Part shown: piece by piece, positions 37,620 through 51,340 of the stretch
Layout of the letters: each line of letters starts with the position of its first letter
Position numbering within the stretch: the stretch's first letter is position 1
From: Hydractinia symbiolongicarpus
Taxonomy: Eukaryota > Cnidaria > Hydrozoa > Anthoathecata > Hydractiniidae
Direction of reading: 5' to 3'
Length of the DNA stretch: 64,000 nt
NCBI RefSeq assembly: GCF_029227915.1
Contig: NC_079888.1
Coordinates: 10,587,001-10,651,000 of the forward strand
Made by a program: the position numbers and the translations under genes
The notes under the pieces: generated by a model
Seen by the model: the letters and a program-made list of their open reading frames with translations, nothing else
Told to the model about the DNA's origin: nothing
The model's database searches: none

Positions 37620-38298
37620 TCTTGTTTATGCAAAATACAGTTCGGTTGCTACACCAACTTTATAGCCAAAAGTTTATATTTTATTGATTCAATGACAGGT
37701 ATCTTTTGTAGCATTCAACAGCAGCCTCAATCTTGCCAGTTTGCCTTTACCTTGCAACTAATAATTTGGAACTTCATGAAAACTTATATCGCAAAATAAA
37801 GTTTTCGGGTAGCTATTTGGTTAAACGGGTTAACAGCGAGCTGCGGCCGGTATTGTTATTGTAACCGAACTTGCATAATCGATTAAACTATGAACGTTTA
37901 TGCAAACCTTATTTCTGCATATTAAAATACTGAGCGACTATTCTAACTGGTCTATACTAATAATACCCGTCGTCAGTATGTTCAAAATGACAGCCAATTC
38001 GTAACTTTGTACTAAGGATAGCGTTGCTCAAAATATATAAACATCCCGACCGGTGAGGACCGGCGAATTCGTTGATTTATTTTCGCAGGTTCACGAAATA
38101 TTATTGCTAGTCCCAGGTCAGTGTTTTTGTTATTTGTAAGAAAATATATCATAAGCAAAGTTGTAATTAAAACAATGTTAAACTGTGTTTGCAATATTCA
38201 TTTAACATAATATAGGCTAAGGGTGACTTAACTTCATTGCACAGTCAAGTATTATATCTTTTAATCGCTTTTTTTCTTACATGCAGCACTAATTAAAA

Positions 38299-38402
38299 TT
38301 TAACTGTGAGATTTTTCGTAGGAGTATTGACCACAACCTGAACGGAATCTCTTTCAGTACAATTTTCCCATATTAAAAGTATGCACATGCGTACAGAAAT
38401 AG
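38299..38402 (+). repeat. Dispersed repeat, copy 1
   Basis: About 104 bp beginning TTTAACTGTGAGATTTTTCG and ending CACATGCGTACAGAAAT. It is matched in reverse by 48,535-48,636 with roughly 85 percent identity by eye. There is no coding potential; it is probably a piece of an old interspersed element. Confidence 0.7.
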
Positions 38403-39237
38403 TATTATTAAAACCAATTAAAATAATTGCTCTTGTTCTTGATGAGTGGACAATTTTTTAACCATGTGAGTTTAGTTGTGTTACGAAGAAAATAACGTTA
38501 TAAACCAGGTCTACATTAAAAACCGTAGTAAATATTAACTAAGTGATAAAATCACTGAGACCAATTCGTTAAATGTTTGCATCATTTCTAACGCTGAAAA
38601 TGGCCTGAGTACCAGAAACCAAAGACTTTTAAGAGCCAATCAAAATAGTCAATAAAAACTTCAAATGCACTTCTCCCCTCTCGTGGACTGGGTATAAAGG
38701 GTATCGTCTGTTTTTGTTAAAAAAAGCCTTGTGTTTTTCAAGGCATTTAAAAACACCCAGTATTTCTGCGTGTGTCTTGACTTAGCTAGACATAAAAAAT
38801 CTGCCTTCTATTTCCATTAAAAGTTATTATGTCGCACACTTTTTGTTACGTTTTTTCATAAAAAAACATCTAATAAGAAGATTTGGACTGAAATCTTCTA
38901 AATAAACGCAGCAACTGGTAATCAGAAGAAAAAGGAAAAAGGAGAAGCAAAAAGGTTTATGAAAACAAAAAATGACATGGGTTTTGTTTGGCGACAAGCG
39001 CGTATAAAATAACATGGGAATGTTGTTTTCCTAAGTGGATAGTCAGTATGCAACGGGTTAACGTTTAAAATAATGTGTGTGATTGCAAGTAGTATGTGAG
39101 AAGTATGAATAGACAAAAAAAAGACATAAAAATACTTCATTTAAATAAGCAATAAATACTCTCCTTTAAACTTTTATATACATAAAAATTCATATCGCAA
39201 GGTTTTACCATATAATACAACAACGGATACTTTGGGT

Positions 39238-39252
39238 GGGGGGGGGGGGGGG
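39238..39252. repeat. Poly-G run
   Basis: Fifteen consecutive G in otherwise AT-rich DNA. Confidence 0.9.
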
Positions 39253-39620
39253 ATTAAAAGTGCCTTCAAGGCAGAATTTCTTTAAACACATAAATTGTTG
39301 GTTCTCTTCATTTGGGCTGTTATCGAAGTATTTGCCCTCATAATTCCTGGTCACATCCATTTACGGAATAATTGATATCAATAACATTTGGTTTTTAATT
39401 GTTCTCAGGGTTTATACAAACTGATTTGCATAATGTGTCTGATGGAAGAGAGTAAATTCATTTGATATCAACCTATAACTGTCTGTTTATCTTTCTCTTC
39501 CGAATAAGAAGTTAAATTTAGCTAAAAGTGCTCCTATAAAGGATACTCATCTTTAGCGATACAGCTACGCATGAAATAAGCTTTTTAGGTAACGACAACA
39601 CTTTATACTCTCACGTTTAG

Positions 39621-42600
39621 TTATAAGCACTGACATTGAACTACCGTCAATTTTTCTAGGGAAACAACCTTCACAACTTCTCCGCTTGGCATTCGGTCAA
39701 CAATTAAGGCGTTGCCAGGAGCAAATTTTGAAGGAGCACAACAAGGATAAGAAGTCTTTCTACCACCTGTTATAGCAGCATACAAAGCTTGGACTATCGC
39801 ATGGTTTGTTTGTTTGTGGTATGCCTTTGAAGCATCATATCCACAGGTACCCTTGCATTGGTTTATTCTGAATTTTCGTGGAGCGGCGAAACTTTTATGC
39901 CATCCAATTTGCACTAAGGGTACACTCAGTTCCTCCACACGACACGGATCAAATCGCGCTCTTCTCCGTACTCTTCTGGGCAGATTGCTTTCTTCTGCAG
40001 AAGGTTCAGCGTTAGTCTTTGTCGCAAAAAAAGCAGCGGCGTTTTGTTTTAAGTTTGAAAGAGTTGCTAGTACTAGATCATAACTGTCTTTTGTATAAAC
40101 GACGAGAATCGGCTCTCTTCTAACTGTTTTCTTTGTTGCGAATTTTATTTCTTCGTTAGCGCCATATAGGGAGCGTACTGATAATTGTACGCCTTTATTT
40201 AAATGCTCTTTCGATATCCATGCACTGACAATGTTCGTAACGGGAAATACTTGCCATCCGCTTCCACTGGATGTTAAAATCCGTGAGCTAATAATTTTAT
40301 TGGTATTTTTGTCTTTAACGTCAATCTGAACAAAGCTTGCCAACGGGGTCCTCTTTCTGTTTGGATATTTAAAAATTCTTAACTCTGCTTTTATTAGCTT
40401 TTCTCTTTTTCTATTTATATCGACAATGTCGAATTGGTACGACTGCTGTTCCATTTCGGTTGTTGTTGTACCTACAAAAATGCAATATTATTAATGTTAC
40501 ACAGAAAACTAAAGAAAGGTTGTTTAATAAAGTTGTTACCATATGTGCCTGTTGTTGATCCTATTAACGAAAAGGCAAATGTGCAGGAAATGAAAAAGCT
40601 GCATGTTTGCCGAACATATAAACGAGAGTGAAATAACTGTTCTATGGCTTTTTTTGTTGTCCTATTAAACGTTCAAGGGGCAAGAATTTATTAGTGCTCT
40701 TTGACTAGCTGTAAAGCTAATATGATACATTGTATGCGATCCAAGTTAAGGATAAGGTCAATAAACTTGTGCTCAAAGTTTATACTATACAAGCACCAAA
40801 GACATTTTTACCTTGTATACAATCTGTATACAACAGAACCGGATGCGTTACTAACCGTCAATCTATTTTACCTTCAACTGATAAATTTTAAGTACTTTAT
40901 ACGTAGAACAGCCTCATAGAGCAGCCTCACACTGATGTTTTACGTTTAATGTGACTGAATATAAGGTTTATTTCTTTTTGGAAAAATTACAGGAGTAGGA
41001 AAAACAGTCAGAAAATTAATTTACAAGCAAACATTAATCTAGTCTAGTTCGTGTACTGTCATTATTTTCATACAGTACTGCTACTTTCAATTCAAACACG
41101 CAATACACTAGAAATTTCGTGTACATAACTACTGCCTTAATTAAGCATCAGAAAGGGCCCTAATTCCTAATAGCATAGTGAGAATTGCAAATCAGCGTTG
41201 GCTTCACAGACCTTCCCTAAATGAAATAAGAAACTTGCTTTGACTTTCAGTTGGTTTTCTATTTTCTCATATCACTTTATACTAATTCCTTATGCAGTGA
41301 AGCGCAACGAATATTTTAATTGGAATATGTTGATTGTGCTAATTAAAAACTAATGAGCCTCTAACGAGTAAACTCTCCCATTAGTAATATTCTTCGATAG
41401 TTTAAAGGAGGGCTTAAGAAACGCAAACTTACCACACCAACCTTGAAAGGAACTCATTATTTTTGCACAAACGATACAACGGTTTTTATTCATAATACAC
41501 ATTACTAGTTAATGGTGATTAACTACTAATGACTGCTTTGTTTTTCTTAATTACGTCAATTTAAGTTAATAAATAAATGCATCTTCCAAGCACCTGCGAC
41601 TTTTTAGCTATATAATTTTAAATTGTACAAGAAAGTGGAAGGACAGGGATAAAGTGTGTAATAAGAGATTCCGATACTAGAAAAAGTATTAGCCTTTTTT
41701 GTCCCGTCATTTTATGCTTGAATGTTAAAATTGCTTAAGAGACATTCACTAATTTTTTTGTTGTAATCGTTGTAGAACAGTTTGCTCCTCCGATTTAATT
41801 CGTTGTTACCACTGTTTAGCTTAGATTGTCACTATTACTCTAATTAAAACGGTAACAACAGGTTTTTGGTTTTTCTAAATAATGCAATTTATCGATTTAA
41901 CGTCCGCTCTTTTTAAAAACCCTTATTCCTGTTTCCTTACTCTTCCCGAGCTAAGAACTTCACTAAAAAAGCCTTAAAAGGCACCTCTTAAGGGTGTACC
42001 GGTCGTTTTTTCACACGTTTTTTTACACGTTCCATTTCACACTGCACGTTGCTAATTTTAGTATGCTTCCCAACTGTTTCCACTAAGTTACAATAAAGCC
42101 AAGTCATGAGATCAAGTTCTAAAATCACTTTAATGAGTATAACGTTTTGTAGTTTCTTTACAACAAAACGGTTTTTCACAAGTTCATTCCCGTCATGTTT
42201 TTAATCTTTTTTTATGCGTTACACCTTTATATGAATAGCTTTGAAAGTCGTGAAAATAATAAAGCTATAGATAGAATATAAGACAGCTGCTTGGTTCAGC
42301 TGAACTGCATCTTTATGTAAGCTATACTTAAAAGTTAACAGATTGCACTAGACACTTGTAACAAATGTTTTCATCGTTATCTCGACGTAATCATGTAAGA
42401 TCAAATGAAAGTTTGCCAATTAATATTTCCGATTACGTTTCTTCGACACGACAATAGGTTTTTTTTTGAATGATTTAAACTTTGTTTAGCGATGTATTAA
42501 ATATTAAGAAATTGATTTTACATATAAGATTGGTATTAATTAAATAAACGGAAAATAATTGCAGCTATTTATTCGCCTTTTTATATTGTTTATTCAGTTT

Positions 42601-44178
42601 ATGCAAAATAGAAATAAATAAAATAATAACATTTTCAATACATGGAAAAACATATTACCTAATTTTAAGTTTAACTTATTGTGACGTCATTCTATTTTCT
42701 ACAACAAACACAAACACATTTAAAGTTACAAGAAAGATCTTTTTCTGGTACTAAATATTTATCTTGTGTGTTTACTTATTATTTCAACATTGTCGATCGT
42801 AGCTAAGATCCTCGTAAACATAAAATTAAATTTTAAATCTACTAATCAATCGTATGTAACTCAATATTTGCATATAACGTTCTTGCTATAGCCTCGCTTA
42901 CTCTGCTTGCAAATCTTAATTTGTTTTTGATGAGAGACGCCGACACCGAAGACTTTAAATTTTGCATTTACATCAACTTTGGCATGCCTATTAAAACATC
43001 AGTAGCTATTTTAAAAGCGCATAATATTTTCTTTGCCGAAGGAATAAGTAAAATTCAATTTTTCAATATTGTTCGTCTTTTCCGAATTGAATAATTAGAA
43101 GCCATTACTTTGCAAGCCGATTTTCATTATTATTTCTGGTAAACGCGAAAGCAATTTATATCCAGTACTAGCCTGTTACATTTATATAAAATAATTAGCC
43201 TTACCATAAAGAAACTTTTGTTAACACTTTGGCGAAATCTCAAAAACAATTTCCCACAATCTCCGTAAGCTGGAACAGAACTATTATTTATTGATAAAAG
43301 CAATCATCCCAGCTTGTTTGGATAAGTTAATCATGAAATAATTTCTACGTTTGTTTACTATAGTATAATGAAAAGAACTTTTTAAATCAATAAAAACATC
43401 CATGATTAGCTTCATAAAATGATGTTATAAATCTTAATATACGAGACAAACGTAACGTAAATGGGTTTCCTTCACCATTTGCTGCATACGGCTCAGTAAA
43501 TATAGTTCAGGTGGCTTTGGAACAGATGGTGGTTCCGGAAAGCACACTGTTTTCCTTTCGAAATATAATATCAAGGAATAATGAAACAACAGAAATATTT
43601 CATGATATAAGTAAAAAACTTTATTCGCAAAGTATTCTTTTCCTTATCCTAACCAAATTTAGTTTTGCTACAAGCTCGAAGAAGTTTTTGCATTAAAAAT
43701 TGTTGCAGTGAATAATTTCAGTGCTATCTGTAACTCGGAGAGCTTACAACTAATATTTGACAGCTATTTGTAAATATTGGAAAGTAAATGCACTGAAACT
43801 GCCAAATGCATTAGATTGAGTGCCTTAAAGTAATTTTTTTCTAGCACTGGACGTGACAAAAGATAAAAGTCGGAACTAACCTTGGTCGAAATAGCTGCGA
43901 ACAATGTTGGCATCGTGCAAAAGTCCAGCATCGGCTTGTTTGTTTAAAATTTTGTACAAGTTCCTCATATATTCTGGAATATGTGCTTTCCTCAACCTCT
44001 CTTCTTCTTCTTCATCTTCTTTATTTTCTTCGTATTTTTTCTCTTTTGCAATATAATTTTTCACAGTCTCTTGAACTTTTTTAATTCCAATAATGTTTAC
44101 AGGTGTTGCTGGAATATTTTGAATATTGCATACAAACAGTGCATAAAATATAAATAACGTAGGCCCCATTTTAAACAT
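39621..44178 (-). CDS. TGF-beta superfamily ligand, two exons
   Basis: Exon 1 is 44,178-43,881 and exon 2 is 40,471-39,621; the intron starts GTTAGT and ends TTTTGTAG, and the phases fit, giving 382 residues. The N-terminus MFKMGPTLFIFYALFVC is a signal peptide. The propeptide carries IPEYMRNLYKIL and ANIVRSYFDQ near the exon end, then AELRIFKYP and WQVFPVTNIVSAWI. A furin-like site RRVRRR near residue 270 releases a mature chain of about 112 residues. Seven cysteines have the family spacing: one at 276, CKGTC at 305 and 309, a CC pair at 343-344, and CQC at 379-381. NHAIVQALY precedes the CC pair, so the inter-chain cysteine is present. It would be a secreted, dimeric morphogen acting through Smad-coupled kinase receptors. 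The subgroup (BMP, Nodal or activin-like) is uncertain; SFAAPRKF replaces the usual IIAP stretch. Both exons look intact. Confidence 0.9.
40472..43880 (-). other. Intron of the TGF-beta gene
   Basis: A 3.4-kb AT-rich intron with no nested gene or recognisable repeat. It begins GTTAGT at 43,880 and ends TTTGTAG at 40,472. Confidence 0.8.
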
Positions 44179-46990
44179 AACACGAACTACAAAATGTCAA
44201 CACGTCTTTTCTTTAATATATTGTTAAAATATTTTAATTATTTTTTCTCTTTATTGTGCTCGTAATCTCTTGCTTACTTTTCTTCTTACGTTGTCAACAT
44301 GCGCGAAAAATTCTTTGTGATTTCTTCACATGACCTTGATACTATCTCCGCTGTGAAGACTAAACGCAACTGATTTGAGTTGTAAAGTAACGTAACATAT
44401 GTTACTTTTAAATGTTAAAATAATGACTTAATTAAGTTAATTGTTCACTCATTTCTATTGTCTTTCAAACGTAAAGGAATGTCAACGTTTGTACTCGAAA
44501 CATTAAAAAAATAGGAAGGAAGTTTACAATTTAAAAAAGGCTTTTTTACATTACGATTTTTGGTCCTTATCCAAAGGAAACGCACAATAATTGTTTTGTT
44601 TTTTGTTTCTACCACAGCTGATTCTCTGACATCAAACACAGTGACGATATGTGACGATTAATTCGTTTTATTGCCAGTGCCAAATTGAACATGTTTACCA
44701 ACATTTTGGGTCAGGGTGAATTGCAAATATTTTACATTTACTACTAAGCAAATTCGAATCATTCTACTTAATGACGACGTCAATTTTTCGGAGAGATTGT
44801 GATTTTAATAATTTTTAGACAAAACAATTTAAACCGGTATTTTCCGTTTTATAAAAATGTCTCTCTTTTGAACTTTCGCCGTCGTTCAACATACATCAAG
44901 GTTATACTTTTGGCGGAAGTAAAATGACAACCAGTAGTGTTTGCAAGAGGTCTCGCTAACTTCGAAGTAAAGAATATTGCAATCGATAAAATGATAACTG
45001 AACATTCGCTTTGCTTAAGCTTCAATTCGCTGTTTGTATATTTTATGTACAGTGAAATGTTACTTTTGCCATAAGACCGAAGTAAATTTAGACTGAAGTA
45101 AGTTTGACTTCGCGAGTATAGCAAAGCTTCTCAACGTACATCAAAGAGATAAAATGACTTTTCTCCAAGTTAAAACTCCAAACAGCGCATAAGAATATAG
45201 CAAACTTCTTGTTTTTAGGTATTCAAACTTAATTTTTTTTTTTAATAGTAGGACACACATAAACAGTCACATGCGAAAAACTCCAGTGTTTATGTTATAT
45301 GGGCTGTATTACTATTCAGCTGAGTGAGGATCTAATAATGCTGTAACTAACACACAGCTGTTGCTATCGCGTCTCCATCTGTTTATTGACACCTACACGC
45401 TGTCACCATCTGTATGTGATATGCTCCGCTTAATCGATTGCATTGCATGTAATTACCTCCTACTAATTATATATTTAAACCGCTGCCGACAAACAATGCA
45501 AGAAGGTGTTAACAAATTAATGGCATCTTTTAGACTTTCCTGTGAGGAGCGTTTTTGTTTGCAGTTTCATTGCACCAAATTTTTTCTAAAGTGTGGTTCT
45601 AACATATGGTACCAGCATTTTGTACCGAGCGTTTTGATAAGTAGGACATAGTTTGAATATTTTGTTACTAGAATTTTTTTACAGTCTTCTGTAAACAATT
45701 AAGAGTAACTTCAAGGACTTACTCACTGTTGCGATTGGCGCAATTGAAGGTTTTATTTATTTATGCCGTACCTTATATCAGCATGAAAGGGATTGGAAAT
45801 TTTAAGATAATGCAACATTAAAGCAAGTTTTAGCTGTTCCCATGTTAGTTTAATGAAGAAACCCTGTCATTATGTCTGTTTATCTCTCAGCATGTGTAAC
45901 TTCGCTACTAGGGAAATAAGTTAGTTTGGCCTAATTCTCTTATGGGTTTTACTAATTCAATCCGTAGAATTTGAATTTAAATTAGGCTTCATAAATAGTT
46001 CGTAGGGAGAAAGATTTAGTGAAATCTGTGAAAGCATTTTTAACCACTTAGATTACCAACCGTTGACAATGGTCTGCTACTTATTATTTTAAGATAACCA
46101 CGAAAAGTTTCATTAAAAAACCCTTCTAAATAAGGATTAGATGCAAATTTCTGTTGCATTTACTTACAATTCTTCTGAAACACGAACAATTTATTTCTTT
46201 GCCATAATGTCAAATTGTTTTCCCATGCACTCTTAGTACGTGCTATGTTAAACAGAAGGGATTCTTTCGTAACAACTGATTGTGTGATGTAACGACGCTT
46301 GTTATGTCTTTTGTGGACTTAATATCTCTTTGATAGAGTGTTCAATTTTACTTCTATCTCATATAATTAGCCATTAAATTGATTTGTGTGTGCAATTTTG
46401 GCAATATGATTACGTAATTAATGTCATATCTGTACAACAATGGTTAATTTATTCACAAGAAAAATACAACTCTCGTCTGGTTCTAATTAGAACTTGTGTA
46501 GATATGTAAGAGTACTCTTCTAGCCTCACAAAATTATAAGCTCCAACTTCTCCTATCAGGCTTTTCAGTTATGAAGCAATGGTAAAATGATCTTTGTGAC
46601 TATCTATAAGAACTTTAAACAATCCCCTTTAGATAAATACCTTTTCCCTTCTTTGATCAAGCAAATACAATGTGTAATATGGGCTACCGGAGGTACACGA
46701 GATATGCTAGTTTAAATATACACTCTTTTTATAAGAATTTTAAAATACTAACCAACCTAAATATTGTTTTTGATCTGACATCCCAGCCTGATATTCTTAC
46801 AAAGTTTATTCTTTTAAAGAAAAAAGTGTGTGGTGAAGTAGTGTCGATAGCGTTCTGTGCAATTTTTAAATAGGCCCAACATCTAAGTTCTAAATGAGGG
46901 AGTCCCCCTTTTTTAGTGGAATTTATTGCGCTAATTTAGGGGCCTATAACAAATATCTAAACCCAAGAAGGAGTGCTTTTGAGGAACTTA
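44179..46990. other. Intergenic DNA upstream of the TGF-beta gene
   Basis: AT-rich and non-coding as far as I can read. It should contain the TGF-beta promoter, but I saw no convincing TATA box or initiator at the expected distance. Short ORFs here have no conserved-looking features. Confidence 0.5.
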
Positions 46991-47491
46991 CAGTAGACGT
47001 CCGTTAATTGGAACACGCTAGGGACTAAATTATTTGTTCGAATTAACGAATGTTCGGATTATCGGAAGTTCAGAAAAAACAAGAATTTTAATAAAAAAGG
47101 TTTTATGCTAGTATAACTTTATTATAACTTTACTACAACTTTTTATAAAAATCTTTTAACGTTGTTTTCTTGGCGATGAGCAAGAAGGTCTTCAAATTCC
47201 TTTTAAACTTCATTTTATAGGAAATGCCTATTTAGTTTTTTAACTGAAAGAAATTTTGCCACCATTTTCAATAAGATTTTATTTATCGACACAAAATTTC
47301 GAATTAAAAGCATAATGGAGCCTTGGGACTAAAAAATTGTTCGAATTAGCGAAATGTTCGAATTAGCGGAGTCCGAATTAAGCAGCTCAAAATATAAGAC
47401 TTTATTAAGCCAAACTCAAGGGACTTGGCAATTTGTTCGAAATAACGGAAAGTTCGAATTAAGCGGCATTCAAATTAACGGACGTCTACTG
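46991..47491. mobile_element. pogo/Tigger-like MITE, 501 bp
   Basis: Terminal inverted repeats start CAGTAGACGTCCGTTAATT at the left and end AATTAACGGACGTCTACTG at the right, flanked by TA on both sides (46,989-46,990 and 47,492-47,493), the target duplication of Tc1/mariner-pogo elements. Sub-terminal blocks with repeated GTTCGAATTA / CGGA words occur inside both ends. The interior has no transposase, so it is a non-autonomous copy. Confidence 0.85.
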
Positions 47492-47493
47492 TA

Positions 47494-50400
47494 TGTAAAA
47501 CAGAATCAGCTTATATTTGAGCAATTGCTGTTTCGTTTTGCATTGCTGAAAACGTCTAAGAAAGTAAAACGCGTTCACGTTTATTTAGGTTTAGGGAAGT
47601 TTTTTATATTTGTAATAAGCGATAGGGCTTTCGCGCAATAGCAGTTTTTACAAATCGAAAAGAGTCAATATGGTGAAGTCAATTTACTAGCACGAGTTGT
47701 GTTATTAATTTTAGAACGTTGATTGAATGAATTATTTGTTCTTTGACGTTACTCTCACGTAAGTTGGAAATATGCAAAGAAAATAAAACAATGTTACAAA
47801 AACATGTTGAAAAGCCAATACTATTTCTTTTAGTAAAACACAATCGTCAGAGCAAGTTTCACTCGTCTGCAATTGCGTCACCAGGAAGAAAAAGAAAAAC
47901 ATATTGACTGGCTGTGGTGTATTATCGGCGATGTTTTGAAATTTTTCTTATAGTAAAGATTGCTCTTCTAAAACCATTTCAGTCGATGTTCTTTATAAGT
48001 TACTTTTTAGTTTCAAACAATTCGGCTAGGAATGTAAAATCGTAAAAAATCATTAAAATATAGAAACGATGTCATAATAGGTACTTTTTGCGCACATTCT
48101 TGCAAGAACCTCGTTTTTCTCAATCTATATAACGCGAACTTGCTCTAATAGCAAGACAAAGTTAAACTTTATAAAATGCAGTAGCTAGCATTTTCCTTTT
48201 TTCCATAACACTTTCAGGATAATGAAATGCGATTCCAAATTCGTATCAAAAATGTATTATCGGTTGGGTGAAACGGAAAGTACATGTTCAAATAAATATG
48301 TTCGTATTCTTTCGTGGTTCCGTCATAAACGGGGCATGAACCGCGCAGATTTTTAATTTAGCAAGTTCGCGAGATAAAAGGCGCCGCTGAATATCATCAA
48401 TATTGGTCTTAAATCCCTTTCTCAGTATTTTCGGGTTAACTTATAGTGAACAGTTATGTTGCATCATCGAATTTTATGACACTTTTTATAGATACTCAAT
48501 CGCATGTTAACAGTTTTTAATCACTTAATCTAATATTTCTGTTCGCATGTGTACACTTTTAATGTGGGAAGATTGTACTGAAAGAGATTCCGTACAGGCT
48601 GTGGTCGGTAGTCCTACGAAAAATCTCACAGTTAAAGCGAAATGAAACATTTTCAGCGAACTTTTTTCATTTTATAATACCGAACGCCAGTGTCTCCTAC
48701 GTCAATACACACTAACCAATCGCATTTCAGATGGTAGCAGTCAATTCATTCAAACGTTACAGTGATAGGGAGACAACAAAAAATTGACACACCTTGTCAA
48801 ATTTTATGTCATTTGGCTTTGACAATGGGATTATTTCGATATGAAGTAAATGAAGCGAGACGAGTCAATTTTCCCATGTAACTTTAAGAGGTTTTCTTCA
48901 CTTTGAAATAATAGGTTTGGTGCATGGAAATGACATACTCATACCGGCCTCAAATACGCCCACTTTGTGCTTCACAAGGAATGTTTATTTTGTTACAGAT
49001 GTTTGGGAAATGCTGGGGGCTGGAATAATGAAACCGCATTAACCGTTATATGATTCATGATACTTGTTCATTTTGTAAACAAACGAATTATCACCAGTGG
49101 CATAATTGCGCACGTTCAATAAGAGGTGTTTTTTTACACCAATTTTCTTTAAGAATTTTTTTCTTTAATGCGACTAACTTTACATGGCTGCCACATTACA
49201 ATTAAAAGTCACTTAGAAAGTTGAAACTATCTGGGAATATTTTCAAAGTAACCGTTTCGGTATTTTTACCCCAACAATGCAGAAACATAAGGCTTTATGC
49301 AGGCAGGCTAAATATAAAAAAGACGGCGTCTGTTACTACTGTGATGGGTCCTGTAAATGAGGTCTTAGCACATTAAAAGCTCCTATTTGAGCTCATGCAG
49401 GGGCAGCCACTGCCCTAACACTATTGCGCACAAAATATAATGCAACACCCTAAAAATGTTATGTCAAAGTTGCTAGTACTGAGCCGTTATTTCCTCTTTC
49501 CGCCTCGGCAACGTTGGTTTAATGTATTGCAAATTGTTTCAACCAAACCGACACCGACATCCTGAAAAAATATTGAAGAGGGAAAAAGGGAACAGAAAAC
49601 CCATCAATTGACCAAAAATATAATAATTCTGACTTCCCAACGTGTTCCAACCATATCAGGTCATTTTTTTGTGTGGGTATTTCACCTTTTCACAGCGGGT
49701 ACTGTTAGCCAAAATATGAAAAGGCTGTTTTAATAGAAAAAAAGAAGCAAAAGTACAATGAAGCTGTCCTCGATAATAAATACAGCTTGTTTAACACGCT
49801 CCTCCTCTTTTCGTGCGATAGTGGGATGTCCAGGGGAACATCAACATTCGTATTGAAAACATCTGAAGTAATATCTACAAAAGATACCGTAGTAAAAGTG
49901 AGGTAGCTTGTTACATGAAAAGGAAACTGCCATGTATTATTATAAGAAGTCCTACTATATGTATTTGTCTCTTTTCCTTTCTAGTTTTCAGCAATTCCTT
50001 GCTGGAAATTAGCAGACCGCTTTGATCTGTTCCTTTTTATCATTGTTAACACAGTTAGCTTACATAGGTCAAATATATTTCTGGTATTACTAAGAGAGCA
50101 GATTGCATGTAGTGGTGGTTTGTAGTGGAGACGTTGGCAATTATTGATTGAACTGCAGCAAAGGAAAGCGAATTAATTCCCTTTACTGAAATAAGAAATT
50201 TATTTTGCCACCCTGTCAGAAAAAAAAGTACAGTACTTTGAAAAATCGTGTGCACTGTATCTATGCATAAACTGTCCGTTTTGGGAGTTGTTACTTTATT
50301 GTTATTAAATGTGGTCCGAAACAAATTTACATATATTTAGCAAACAAAGATGACTCATGAACCAAAAATATCGACTCATTATGGTCAGAGTTAACAAAGT

Positions 50401-51214
50401 CATTTGTAACCAGAAAAACGATGACGTCATAGGAAAGTTACTTATGCAAGCAATTTTTATCTCTGCCAATAATTTTTATGCTACACTATGTTTCTAATAA
50501 GTTTCACCAACAGAAGATCTGAAGTCATTTCAAATTCGAAAAAACTTAGTAAATTCCAACTCTAAATAACTGATACTTAAAAAGGTATAAATAGGGTTAA
50601 CTGTAGTCTAGACCGATTCCTTGTGCTACATACTAAGTATTGATAAAATTGCCTTGCAGTGAAAAACTAATCATGCTTGCGGTCTATAAAATGCCCCCAA
50701 AAGTTTTTTACATCAATCATAAATTATTGGTATTAGAACCAGCAAAAAGCGTTTTTTCGCACATCAAAAGGATTGGCATCACATTAAAGTCAAAATATCG
50801 GAAAATATCAAAAACGAAAAACAAATAGGGTATATATGACAAGGATGATAGCTGAGTGCACAGTTTCAGTCACGACAGGCCAGGCAAACAAAAGTTACAA
50901 GTAAAGAACGGAAGGTTAGGGCATTTTTGCCCCCACAACCTTATATTTTTGTGTAATAAAACCAAAAGAATTTCTGTGGATTAAGTCTATCAAAACTAGT
51001 CTTTCATTTAGAACACGCGCTATGAAATCAAAAACTGTATCCGATTTTTTACTTGGTCTATCATTTGATGCTTTAGAAACATATAAAGAAGGTTTTGAAG
51101 TGATGAATTTGCCGTTACTATTATTCCGAATATTTATTCAGGTATAGTCATTTCAGTGTTGGAAACACTGTTATCAATGTGAGTCCTGTGTTCTGAATGT
51201 AAACAGTAGGTATA
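47494..51214. other. Intergenic DNA
   Basis: About 3.7 kb of AT-rich DNA with no supportable gene. It includes the inverted copy of the dispersed repeat (48,535-48,636). A TATAAATAG at about 50,587 looks like a TATA box but no credible gene follows. Confidence 0.5.
48535..48636 (-). repeat. Dispersed repeat, copy 2 (inverted)
   Basis: The reverse complement matches 38,299-38,402, including CTGTGAGATTTTTCGTAGGA and GGAATCTCTTTCAGTACAAT. Flanking DNA does not match, so it is a repeat unit of about 100 bp. Confidence 0.7.
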
Positions 51215-51340
51215 CCTCGGCATTCCCTACTTAATTTCCCTCACATGGCATGGATTGACCCGTAGCTGTGGTAAAGACACTTGCTAAACATGCCCGCGCT
51301 GTGGACAGAACCACGGACCCTGTGATTACGAAGCAAACAT
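51215..51340 (-). mobile_element. Old SINE copy, same family as 16,282-16,634
   Basis: On the minus strand this segment aligns with the SINE body: CGGGTCAATCCATGCCATGT then GAGGGAAATT here, against CGGGTTAACCCAAGCCATGT then GAAGGAAATT in the younger copy. A B-box-like GTCCGTGGTTCTGTCC precedes it. The tRNA head and tail are eroded. Confidence 0.6.

Larger units (their letters stand above)
37620..39620. other. Intergenic DNA downstream of the TGF-beta gene
   Basis: AT-rich with no gene seen. It contains one copy of a dispersed repeat (38,299-38,402) and a run of 15 G at 39,238-39,252. The last part holds the 3' UTR of the TGF-beta gene, whose poly(A) signal I could not fix. Confidence 0.5.

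Noticed and set aside
39814-40083. 89-residue + ORF inside the TGF-beta gene
   Set aside because: Antisense shadow of exon 2 of the TGF-beta gene.
45361-45651. 96-residue + ORF upstream of the TGF-beta gene
   Set aside because: No domain, no splice context and AT-rich random-like composition; a chance ORF.
50585-50831. TATA box followed by a 62-codon ORF
   Set aside because: TATAAATAG is present but the ORF has no conserved-looking features, signal peptide or splice partner.
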